From an archaeon (GTDB taxonomy: Archaea > Thermoproteota > Nitrososphaeria > Nitrososphaerales > CADDZS01): 35,668 bases of DNA. A model generated the notes under the pieces. That model had not been told where the DNA came from. It did no database searches and was given only the letters and a program-made list of their open reading frames with translations. Both the position numbers and the translations under genes were made by a program. The stretch lies in contig JAKAPU010000009.1 in NCBI GenBank assembly GCA_021806865.1, positions 1 through 35,668 of the forward strand, written 5' to 3'. The first letter of the stretch is position 1. Each line of letters begins with the position of its first letter. Positions 1 through 6,425 of the stretch are shown piece by piece.

Positions 1-2
1 CC

Positions 3-197
3 TTGAGATTCCTAGATGATCTCATCCGAGAGTACGAAACTCAGCTTGCTAAACCACTGTCCCTAAACATTCCAAAAGCAGAAATTCAAAATCCCTTCAT
101 TCGACAGCAAAAACGCGACGATTCTGATTTGCTGAGAGTTCGAGCTGAAAACTCCGCCTTGAAGAAACTACTCGCACAATTATTGGCGCAAAACTGA
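3..197 (+). CDS. C-terminal part of an unrecognised protein, cut by the window edge
   Basis: An open frame runs from the left edge to a TAA at 195-197. The first usable start is a TTG at base 3, but the true start probably lies outside the window. The 64 visible residues are charged, and the last 25 (around LLRVRAENSALKKLLAQLL) have the heptad pattern of a short coiled coil. I recognise no family. It faces the minus-strand gene ending at 216, leaving only about 18 bases between the two stops. Confidence 0.45.
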   Translation: MRFLDDLIREYETQLAKPLSLNIPKAEIQNPFIRQQKRDDSDLLRVRAENSALKKLLAQLLAQN

Positions 198-215
198 ATT
201 AAACAAGCTTAATCA

Positions 216-1385
216 TCAAGTCGATTTTAGAGTGCCTTTATGAAACGCTTCGACAAATGAGGAAAATGCCTTTGCCGCTCTTTCAAGCGTCTCTTTACTA
301 GCAAAAACTGGCTTCTCAGGAGGCACTTTGTCTTCGTTCAAAATGCTCAGATCCTTTGCAGCGTGAATGATTCTATGACGATAATGAACGAATTCGCTTA
401 TTTCTGAGACGACTTTGGGATCAACGCTGCTGTCTACGTCAATGCCATAGCAACTCTTGTAAGCTCTTCGGACTTTCCTCATTTCTTGAAAGCTCATTTC
501 CGCTCTTGCCGCCTGAAATGCAGCTTCCAATTTGCTCATTTTCGCTTCACTTGCCAAATCCTCGATAGCTTGCTTCCTACTTGCAGTATATTTTGCTGAA
601 AACATTCTCTCACATAGGGCATCAAAATTCGAAGACCAACCTTCCTTCTCAAGCTCTATGAATCTCTTCTGAAGATAGACTTCCATGCTGCTTACCAGCA
701 TCGAGATACCCAGTTGCACTAGAGTCGTCTCCAACAAGAAATCTCCTTTCTTGCAGTTATCGATTAGTGTTTGAGTTCTAAGTATTCTGAAATCAAAAAT
801 CTCTTTGGCTGACGGTTCTACAATAGAAGTACTTCCTTTCTTGACGGTCAACATTCTGACGTCGACTCCCTCATCCCCAACAAGAACAAATGAACCGTCC
901 GAAGCTTTGATCACCTTTTGAGGCATAGATTTACCGTTGGCAAACCTCAATCCTATTTTCTTTTCTGAATCTCCAACGTGCAATCGTAGTTCCTTCGGTG
1001 ACCACACATTCGCCAAGAACAAACCGCTTGCATTGGCATAATCCGCTCCATCCAGACTAGCAACCCGCAGTCCAAATGTCTCCGAAATGTGAATCAAGTT
1101 CAAGTGAAACAATTCATCGCGTTCTAGAATCATATGGGAGTTCGACAATGGGAGATCAAAAACTGTAACTTTCTTCAGATTCTTGTCGAATAGATTTCCC
1201 ATGCTTTTTATTCGAAATGTAATAGACCCCTCTTCTTCGGTTATCTTATTCCTAAATGTTTCCAGCGGAATCCCAAAAGGGTTGTATGGAACACTCCCAA
1301 CAGTTTTAATGATATTTTTCAGATCAGGCTTGGAGTTGAACTTCACCCAGACATTAATAGCGCCAGAGTCTTCTTTACTAGACAA
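216..1385 (-). CDS. Hypothetical protein with a HEPN-like C-terminal region
   Basis: This 389-residue protein has no recognised N-terminal domain; residues 1-190 look beta-rich and soluble. The C-terminal half is helical and carries R336-x4-H341 in RHRIIH, followed by an acidic helix. That is the arrangement of the HEPN active site (R-x4-6-H) found in many abortive-infection and toxin RNases. No signal peptide or membrane segment is seen. It lies directly downstream of a decayed HUH replication gene on the same strand. A HEPN ribonuclease role is inference from one motif and helical context. The gene could equally encode a non-catalytic HEPN adaptor. Confidence 0.6.
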   Translation of the reverse strand: MSSKEDSGAINVWVKFNSKPDLKNIIKTVGSVPYNPFGIPLETFRNKITEEEGSITFRIKSMGNLFDKNLKKVTVFDLPLSNSHMILERDELFHLNLIHISETFGLRVASLDGADYANASGLFLANVWSPKELRLHVGDSEKKIGLRFANGKSMPQKVIKASDGSFVLVGDEGVDVRMLTVKKGSTSIVEPSAKEIFDFRILRTQTLIDNCKKGDFLLETTLVQLGISMLVSSMEVYLQKRFIELEKEGWSSNFDALCERMFSAKYTASRKQAIEDLASEAKMSKLEAAFQAARAEMSFQEMRKVRRAYKSCYGIDVDSSVDPKVVSEISEFVHYRHRIIHAAKDLSILNEDKVPPEKPVFASKETLERAAKAFSSFVEAFHKGTLKST

Positions 1386-1409
1386 ACCTCTGCTTCCCCG
1401 TCTATTCGT

Positions 1410-2052
1410 TCAACTTAATTGCCCTATAGACCGTTTCGATTCGAGTCTCGCATATGCTGCTCTTCGGCTTCGCGCCTTCGGGCGACAAAGATCTTTCCTT
1501 AGAAGAACAATATCCAACTTTGCAAGGTACTTCTTTCTTACACCGTCAGAAGCCAACCGAACCACTCCACTCTCTTCTCTTTCTTCAGTCGGTTTAGCAT
1601 TCTTTTGATCCATTCCACATCTATTTCATCCACAGACCTCATGTTGCAAACTGCTTTGTAAGCATCCACCACAGAACGGCGCATCGCATAGCTCAGTCTA
1701 TGTCTAAGATGACCATAACCGGAACTATAATGCCAATGCACAACAAAACGCTTTCCTGCACTTTACCGAACCTAGCTTCAAACCTCGCTCGCCAAAGCTA
1801 ACTCATCTTATCGAGTTGATTTTGAGTGAGGAACAACTTCATTTTTCGGAATACATGCTCCTTTTCATCATAAACGACTTCAACAAGAGCGAAATGAACA
1901 TGAGGATACCATCCTTCAAAAGGTTCCGAACTGTGCCAATAATGAGGAGAACCAACGCCACATAACGTGAAGCGATAATTCCCATCATCAATCTCTCCCA
2001 ACACCTCTTTCAGTACCTCTCATGCCAGCTTTCTCAGTTCACTTACTATCAT
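1410..2052 (-). pseudogene. Decayed HUH replication initiator or transposase
   Basis: Three minus-strand frames join into one protein-like reading. ATG at 2052 opens MIVSELRKLA, then TGA (2020-2022) stands where Trp would fit. The frame continues through GWYPHVHFALVEV, an HUH metal-binding motif, to LDKMS and a TAG (1798-1800). It carries on as LWRARFEARFGK, then shifts at about 1742-1757 into VVHWHYSSGYGHLRHRLSY. It shifts again at about 1545-1560, from VEWFGWL into SDGVRKKYLAKL. The HUH motif and the later WFGWLSDGVRKKYL-type segment resemble rolling-circle Rep and IS91-like proteins. Two stops and two shifts mean it is not functional. Whether it came from a plasmid or an insertion sequence is unclear. 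Confidence 0.6.
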
Positions 2053-2134
2053 CTCTCATGCGATTTCGTCCTGTGCCTGGAACTGTGAACTCAACGGAAG
2101 CAAACTTGAGCTTTCCTTCCACTGCCCAAAACAT

Positions 2135-2144
2135 ACTTATAATT
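2135..2144 (+). promoter_or_regulatory. TATA box for the 2167 operon
   Basis: The motif ACTTATAATT lies about 28 bases before the ATG at 2167. That spacing is expected for a leaderless archaeal transcript. Confidence 0.5.
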
Positions 2145-2166
2145 AGACGATTCCTCTTCGTTCAAA

Positions 2167-2436
2167 ATGTCTCAGGAAGACGTTTCTGTCATCTTGTTGA
2201 AGAAATTGTCATTGGACAATCCTATCCCATACTACGCAATCTTGGAGGACGCGAAACTAAAGGAGAAACTAGGAAATGCCGAGAACATAAGCGCTCTTCT
2301 CTATCAACTGCTCGCTCAAGGTTACGCAGCGATGAATACCAAACTAAAGGAGAATGGTGAGGAAGAAATTACATTATCACTTACAGACCATGGAAACTAC
2401 TTCATCAAATTCAAAACGAGTTCGCAGGAGAGTTAG
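2167..2436 (+). CDS. Small winged-helix-like hypothetical protein
   Basis: This 89-residue soluble protein is mostly helical and ends in an LTDHGNYFIKF segment, like the wing strand that closes many archaeal winged-helix domains. The family itself is not recognised. The ATG is placed about 28 bases after a TATA-like sequence, supporting a leaderless start. Its TAG (2434-2436) overlaps the GTG of the next gene by one base, so the two are probably translationally coupled. A regulatory or antitoxin-like role would fit its size and position, but nothing in the sequence proves it. Confidence 0.6.
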   Translation: MSQEDVSVILLKKLSLDNPIPYYAILEDAKLKEKLGNAENISALLYQLLAQGYAAMNTKLKENGEEEITLSLTDHGNYFIKFKTSSQES

Positions 2437-2975
2437 TGTCATTGAGTGTTTGGGATAAACTCACAATATTCACGGCACAGCAACAGAATACATTTGATCT
2501 AACCGGAGGAAAACAGGTCACAATATCAAGAACCAAAAATGACGACTTACTACAGTCATTCGCAACAAGTGATTCGCTCTCTTCCAGATTCGTAGCGAGA
2601 GCAGCGGAGAGTGATATTCTTCGTACTCTGTTATTTCTTGGCGGTGACAAAGTTCCGCAATTGGACGGGAATTTCCCAATCGCGCAGATTTTCCCAATCG
2701 TTCTCAATCACAGCTACGACTTTCAAACGATGCTCTCTGGTCCCTACAAACCCAAGGTCGAAGAAGCATCTAAACAACGCGACGACTCCCGAAAATCACT
2801 ATTGGACGCCCAACAGTCCTATAGCTTTGAAATGCTCTCATCGGTATTCTCTAATCCGGACACAGTAAGAGCTTTTACTAGAAACAGACTCGCCGAAGAT
2901 CGCAAGAAAGCCTTGGAACAGGCTTTCCAAATGGATAAGGAAGAGAATCTGAAACGCATTGTAGCTTTTTTTTAA
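2436..2975 (+). CDS. N-terminal half of a split protein; stops at a run of eight T
   Basis: The GTG start overlaps the stop of the upstream gene. The 179 residues are helical and charged, with a long helix near 110-175, and I recognise no domain. The frame ends at TAA (2973-2975) immediately after T8 (2966-2973). Removing one T would read GTA GCT TTT TTT AAC and continue without a stop through 3726, giving one protein of about 430 residues. The downstream zinc-finger/nuclease-like region therefore probably belongs to the same polypeptide. Possible explanations are sequencing error, a real mutation, or slippage on the T run. Confidence 0.6.
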   Translation: MSLSVWDKLTIFTAQQQNTFDLTGGKQVTISRTKNDDLLQSFATSDSLSSRFVARAAESDILRTLLFLGGDKVPQLDGNFPIAQIFPIVLNHSYDFQTMLSGPYKPKVEEASKQRDDSRKSLLDAQQSYSFEMLSSVFSNPDTVRAFTRNRLAEDRKKALEQAFQMDKEENLKRIVAFF

Positions 2976-3069
2976 CCTTTTTTCAAACCTAGCTCCAGAG
3001 ATACAAAGACTTACAACAATCACGGAAAACGTTGCTCTCTACAACACCGGAATTACTAATGCAGAAGTA

Positions 3070-3726
3070 TTGAAGACCAGAGTTAATCTCCCCGATGCTC
3101 GCCAACTTCTTTTCAACGAAATAGCAAATCTGGCACAGACTGATTCTGTCCTTATCTCCACTACTTCATTCTGCCTCGATTGTTACTTCTCTCACTCGAG
3201 AGCACCATTCCAAAGCAATCAAATGAACGTGCGTGCTATCCATCTGCCTGCTCGTTGTCCAAATTGTAATGGTGAGGGTGTTCTTCATCAACTGATCCTA
3301 CAGTATCCGAGAGGGCTTCATCAGTTCATTCTTCCAGAAACAAACTGGCTACAAGAAGCCATCATTGGATATACTGTGGCAAAGCTTCCGAATGCAAAGA
3401 AAGTCTTCGTGCATAAAATGCTCCATCAGGTAAAGGACGGCAAGATATCTCAAGGAATCGAATCTGATGTTATTCTCCTCACACACGACGGACGATTCTT
3501 TCTTCTAGAAATAAGCACTCAAACGAACGCAGACAACCTTCTCAGAGATTTCATCAAGAAAAGAGAGAGATACAAAGCCATAGGCATACAATATGACGGC
3601 CTTGCATACATAACTGCTTGTCCAACGTTTGCAGGCTACCATACAATAGATGAAAAATCTCGCGTCTTTGGAGCTCACCACCTAGGCGATCTCAACCGAT
3701 TTCTAACGCAAGAATTCAAGCTCTGA
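3070..3726 (+). CDS. C-terminal half: zinc finger plus PD-(D/E)XK-like nuclease domain
   Basis: TTG at 3070 is the first ordinary start, but the frame is open back to 2965 with protein-like sequence (NLFSNLAPEIQRL and onward). It therefore most likely continues the preceding gene across T8. Residues around 37-70 hold CLDC and CPNC pairs, a probable zinc-binding site. The C-terminal third has ESDVILLTHDGRFFLLEIST: an acidic residue, a turn, then E-x-T on a hydrophobic strand. This is the core layout of restriction-endonuclease-fold nucleases, with Thr in place of Lys. Nuclease activity is inferred; no named family is assigned. The gene ends well before the convergent gene at 3890. Confidence 0.6.
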   Translation: MKTRVNLPDARQLLFNEIANLAQTDSVLISTTSFCLDCYFSHSRAPFQSNQMNVRAIHLPARCPNCNGEGVLHQLILQYPRGLHQFILPETNWLQEAIIGYTVAKLPNAKKVFVHKMLHQVKDGKISQGIESDVILLTHDGRFFLLEISTQTNADNLLRDFIKKRERYKAIGIQYDGLAYITACPTFAGYHTIDEKSRVFGAHHLGDLNRFLTQEFKL

Positions 3727-3836
3727 ATCCATTCCTAACTCGAGAAGGCCTTATACCTATTGTTGCGACTCTTAAGCAGATGAAATCTAGTAACGATATA
3801 CTCGCCATACTACTATTCGCCCAAGCTTCTCATCAG

Positions 3837-3858
3837 CACCACAACTTCCTGTGTGGTG
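3837..3858. terminator. Hairpin between convergent genes
   Basis: Seven-base arms CACCACA and TGTGGTG enclose an eight-base loop. The hairpin lies between the plus gene ending at 3726 and the minus gene ending at 3890. A shared terminator is plausible, although no T run follows on either strand. Confidence 0.35.
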
Positions 3859-3889
3859 GTACCCACTTTCACAGTGGAATCGCGCACGA

Positions 3890-4333
3890 TTAGCTGAGCT
3901 TCACGAACTGTCCTTCGGACACTGGAGAGATCACAACTGCTGTTCCAAACGCGATTATCTCGTCCATGGATCCGCTCAACTCAGTCGAATCGAAAAGCAC
4001 GCTGACAACAGCGTTCGCGCCCATGCTCTGCGCATGCTCCGCCAATCTGTCCAACGCCTGCTGCCTCGCTTGATGGGCCATCTCCGTGTATTCCTTGATC
4101 TCACCACCGGCGATAGTGCGCAGACCAGCAACAATGTTTCCGCCCAGACCCCTTGAGCGGACAGTGATCCCGTAAACAAGTCCGAACACTTTGTCAATTT
4201 TGTATCCTGGAACGTAATTTGAAGTAAACAGCATCGGCTTGCCGGATGTGGCTGGATTCTTCAACTGGGCCCTGCAATTCGGGCAAAAAGTAGCATTGTC
4301 ATCAACCTGCTTGCCGCACTTTGGACAGAACAT
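3890..4333 (-). CDS. Zinc-ribbon protein with YbjQ/UPF0145 domain
   Basis: The N-terminus is a compact zinc ribbon with CPKC (residues 3-6) and CPNC (17-20). It is followed by a YbjQ-type domain (UPF0145, described as heavy-metal-binding) from about residue 35 to the end. Typical features are VFGLVYGITVRSRG near the start, a long helix with MAHQARQQALDRL, and GANAVVSVLFD. YbjQ domains form pentameric rings, and their cellular function is not established. The ribbon fusion is common in archaea. The protein is soluble, with no export signal. It is separated from the next minus gene by a 43-base gap. Confidence 0.85.
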   Translation of the reverse strand: MFCPKCGKQVDDNATFCPNCRAQLKNPATSGKPMLFTSNYVPGYKIDKVFGLVYGITVRSRGLGGNIVAGLRTIAGGEIKEYTEMAHQARQQALDRLAEHAQSMGANAVVSVLFDSTELSGSMDEIIAFGTAVVISPVSEGQFVKLS

Positions 4334-4376
4334 GGGATTCTTGGTTTAGTTTCTGGTTACTAAAAGGTTGCCAAGC

Positions 4377-4877
4377 CTAGCTCTTCTTTGCGCTTCGCTC
4401 GCCCTGGTACTGCCCCGAGTACTGAGAGCCAAAATTTTGGTCTGACTTTATTATTACGAGCTGACCTATCCTTGCAAACCTTTGCACGCGTGATGGCCTG
4501 TGGCACACCAGCATAACCTTTGGCTGTCCTGAATATCCCGGATCGAAAAGTGCAGTGCGCACATCCAGCCCGTTTCGTAGCAGTGTAGATCTAGGCAGGA
4601 GTATCCCTATCGCATCGCCTGGTATCGTGGTGATCTCGTTTAGCTCGACGAAATACGCACCAGTGCTTAGCTCATAGTGGCCGTCAACCAGAGGGACTTC
4701 CTCAAGTTTTGAGCTCTCGCCCTTTGCGACTCCTAGCGTGTACTTTGTTTTTGGGTAGGAGTGTATGCTACTTACCGTCACGTCGTATCCAGCTGGCTGC
4801 TTTTGCTCTCCCGAATCTGCACCGATGACCTGTCGTATCAAAGGGGCGATTTCTTCGCCAGACAAAATTTTTGGCAA
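4377..4877 (-). CDS. dUTPase / dCTP deaminase-family protein, probably dUTPase-like
   Basis: The family signature spans PRSTLLRNGLDVRTALFDPGYSGQ (residues about 95-118), with the uracil-pocket Asp in FDPGY. dUTPases hydrolyse dUTP to dUMP and PPi, keeping uracil out of DNA; dCTP deaminase shares the fold. In E. coli Dcd the deamination base is Glu138, ten residues after this Asp. Here the matching residue is Met (FDPGYSGQPKVM). I therefore predict dUTP hydrolysis, or nucleotide binding, rather than deamination. The protein is soluble with an acidic N-terminus. It sits just downstream of the ribbon-helix-helix-like gene, possibly in one transcript. Confidence 0.8.
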   Translation of the reverse strand: MPKILSGEEIAPLIRQVIGADSGEQKQPAGYDVTVSSIHSYPKTKYTLGVAKGESSKLEEVPLVDGHYELSTGAYFVELNEITTIPGDAIGILLPRSTLLRNGLDVRTALFDPGYSGQPKVMLVCHRPSRVQRFARIGQLVIIKSDQNFGSQYSGQYQGERSAKKS

Positions 4878-4928
4878 GAACTAGCGCGCACGCTATCCGA
4901 GAAGAGCCAATAAGAGTCTTTGGAGAGC

Positions 4929-5297
4929 CTAGCGCTTGCGCTCTGATAGTATCTTGTACACTTCTGGGATCGCGTACGCATATCCGACGTGCGCGCAATC
5001 CTTCTTCTCGTCGTACATACACACGAGGTCTTTTCCGTGAACCTGAACCTCTACTATGCGTCCGATCTTGTTGTCCTTGATCATTATTGAGTTTCCCTCG
5101 AGGCCTATCTTTTGCATGAAAGGTGCCTGAAGAGAAAGGTTTTCGTCAGCCTCGATCGCCTCGATTATGAGATCGTTCACATACTTCGAGAAACTTCGAG
5201 CTACCGGACCTGCTTTGCTTTTCTGGGCATACCTTTGTTTTGCCTTGTCGTGGGCTTCTTGGGTGATTGTGATTACACTGAATCCTTCCTTAGGCAT
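4929..5297 (-). CDS. Ribbon-helix-helix-like protein with C-terminal beta domain
   Basis: Residues 1-55 follow the ribbon-helix-helix pattern: a short strand (FSVITIT), then two helices ending in SKYVNDLIIEAIEAD. Residues 70-122 form a second, strand-rich part of unknown family (SIMIKDNKIGRIVEVQVHG). The domain assignment is by pattern only. The promoter region contains a perfect palindrome at 5310-5323 between a TATA-like sequence and the start, as expected for an autoregulated DNA-binding protein. The N-terminal region also contains a glycine/serine linker, so a structural role is not excluded. Confidence 0.65.
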   Translation of the reverse strand: MPKEGFSVITITQEAHDKAKQRYAQKSKAGPVARSFSKYVNDLIIEAIEADENLSLQAPFMQKIGLEGNSIMIKDNKIGRIVEVQVHGKDLVCMYDEKKDCAHVGYAYAIPEVYKILSERKR

Positions 5298-5309
5298 TTA
5301 GCATCCTTA

Positions 5310-5323
5310 CTGTAATGTTACAG
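5310..5323. promoter_or_regulatory. Palindrome at the promoter of the 5297 gene
   Basis: CTGTAA-TG-TTACAG is a perfect inverted repeat. It sits 13 bases before the minus-strand start at 5297 and next to a TATA-like TTATAAGG (5329-5337, minus strand). It therefore covers the expected transcription start and could be an operator, possibly for the protein encoded just downstream. Confidence 0.5.
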
Positions 5324-5348
5324 GACACCTTATAACCTTTGCGGAGAT

Positions 5349-5363
5349 TCCCTCCTCGAGGGA
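5349..5363. terminator. Short hairpin after the alpha/beta hydrolase gene
   Basis: TCCCTC and GAGGGA are separated by CTC, 10 bases beyond the minus-strand stop at 5373. The arms are GC-rich but no T run follows, so termination is only likely by position. Confidence 0.3.
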
Positions 5364-5372
5364 AGCACGTCC

Positions 5373-6170
5373 TCACGGTGAAAGCCTTTTTGAAAGGAAG
5401 GAACTGACAGCCAGAGCATACTCTTTCGGCATGTGGTCCGGTAGGGGCACTGTTCCTCCCTCGATTACAAAGGTCTGGCTATTTTTGATTAATTTCGAGA
5501 TCTTTGACATCACGGGGTAAGACCACCTGTCCTTTGTCCCAGAGATCAGGAGCGTCGGCTGGGAGATCCGGGCATACTTGTCCTCGAGCCGGTACTCATG
5601 AACCATCGCATGGCCATTAATCCTGTTTTCCCCAGCCAGTAGTGCGTCGATCATGAACCTTCGAAGCAGATCCGGACGATCTTCTGGATAGAACGACTTC
5701 CTCCTTCTCCACAACGAGAGCAGGTGGCTACCATCCACCTTCTCTTCATCTGCATCCATCAAAGGCCTATTCTTCTTCCTCACTTCCTCGTCCACGAAAG
5801 GGCAGCCGGAGAGTACCAGCCTCTTCACGCGGCTCGGGTGCGAGACAGCAACCTCGATGGCAATCACAGCCCCCGTGTGGTGACCGACGAGATGAGTTTG
5901 CCTGATATTCATCGTGTCGAGAAAGTCTATCACGCCTCTGGCACAGTCTTCGATCGTAATTACTTTCTTCGGTTTGTACGAATTACCAAAACCAATCGTA
6001 TCCATTGCGATCGCCCTGAAATTCTTCGAGAGCAGCGGGAGGACTTCGAGGAACTCATCAGAAGATCTGGGTGTCTGGTGAAGTAGCAACACAGGCGCTC
6101 CCTTTCCAGACGTCATGTAGTGTATCTGGCCTTTGGGAGTATTCGCATACGCCTTGGCGGGAGCAATCAT
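5373..6170 (-). CDS. Alpha/beta-fold hydrolase with His at the nucleophile position
   Basis: This 265-residue protein has the usual order: an oxyanion-type HQTP (31-34), a nucleophile elbow at 96-100, a cap region (about 125-185), an acidic strand end (SGTKDRW), and a C-terminal His in PLPDHMP (about 246). The elbow reads G-H-H-T-G, so His98 stands where Ser, Asp or Cys normally acts. The family includes esterases, C-C hydrolases and dehalogenases; the substrate cannot be named here. The His may be tolerated in a non-hydrolytic or unusual member. There is no signal peptide. Its promoter region is shared with the divergent GH15 gene across 255 bases. Confidence 0.8.
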   Translation of the reverse strand: MIAPAKAYANTPKGQIHYMTSGKGAPVLLLHQTPRSSDEFLEVLPLLSKNFRAIAMDTIGFGNSYKPKKVITIEDCARGVIDFLDTMNIRQTHLVGHHTGAVIAIEVAVSHPSRVKRLVLSGCPFVDEEVRKKNRPLMDADEEKVDGSHLLSLWRRRKSFYPEDRPDLLRRFMIDALLAGENRINGHAMVHEYRLEDKYARISQPTLLISGTKDRWSYPVMSKISKLIKNSQTFVIEGGTVPLPDHMPKEYALAVSSFLSKRLSP

Positions 6171-6396
6171 TTAGTCAGGAGCCAAGCAGCACTTCTAATT
6201 ACTTTTTCTTCAGATACTGATTTGCTTCAATCCCCAAAACACAATCACAGTCTGCAGGCAAAAGATTGTAGAAAGGATCGGTGTTGGTTAGAAGCATTGA
6301 CTGACCGGAATAGATTCAACGTTGTTGGACAAAACAATTGCAATATTCTACCATATAGAAACTAGCAAGGATGAACAATAGAGCTTAATTCACCGA

Positions 6397-6414
6397 TGTT
6401 TATCAGATAAAACA
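6397..6414. promoter_or_regulatory. Near-palindrome before the GH15 gene
   Basis: TGTTTATC-A-GATAAAACA lies 12 bases before the ATG at 6426. One arm carries an extra A. It overlaps the expected transcription start and could be a repressor site. Confidence 0.35.
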
Positions 6415-6425
6415 GCCTATCCAAA

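Noticed and set aside
1183..1608. Plus-strand open frame of 141 codons
   Set aside because: It runs antisense to the HEPN-like gene and the HUH pseudogene, with no promoter and low-complexity composition.
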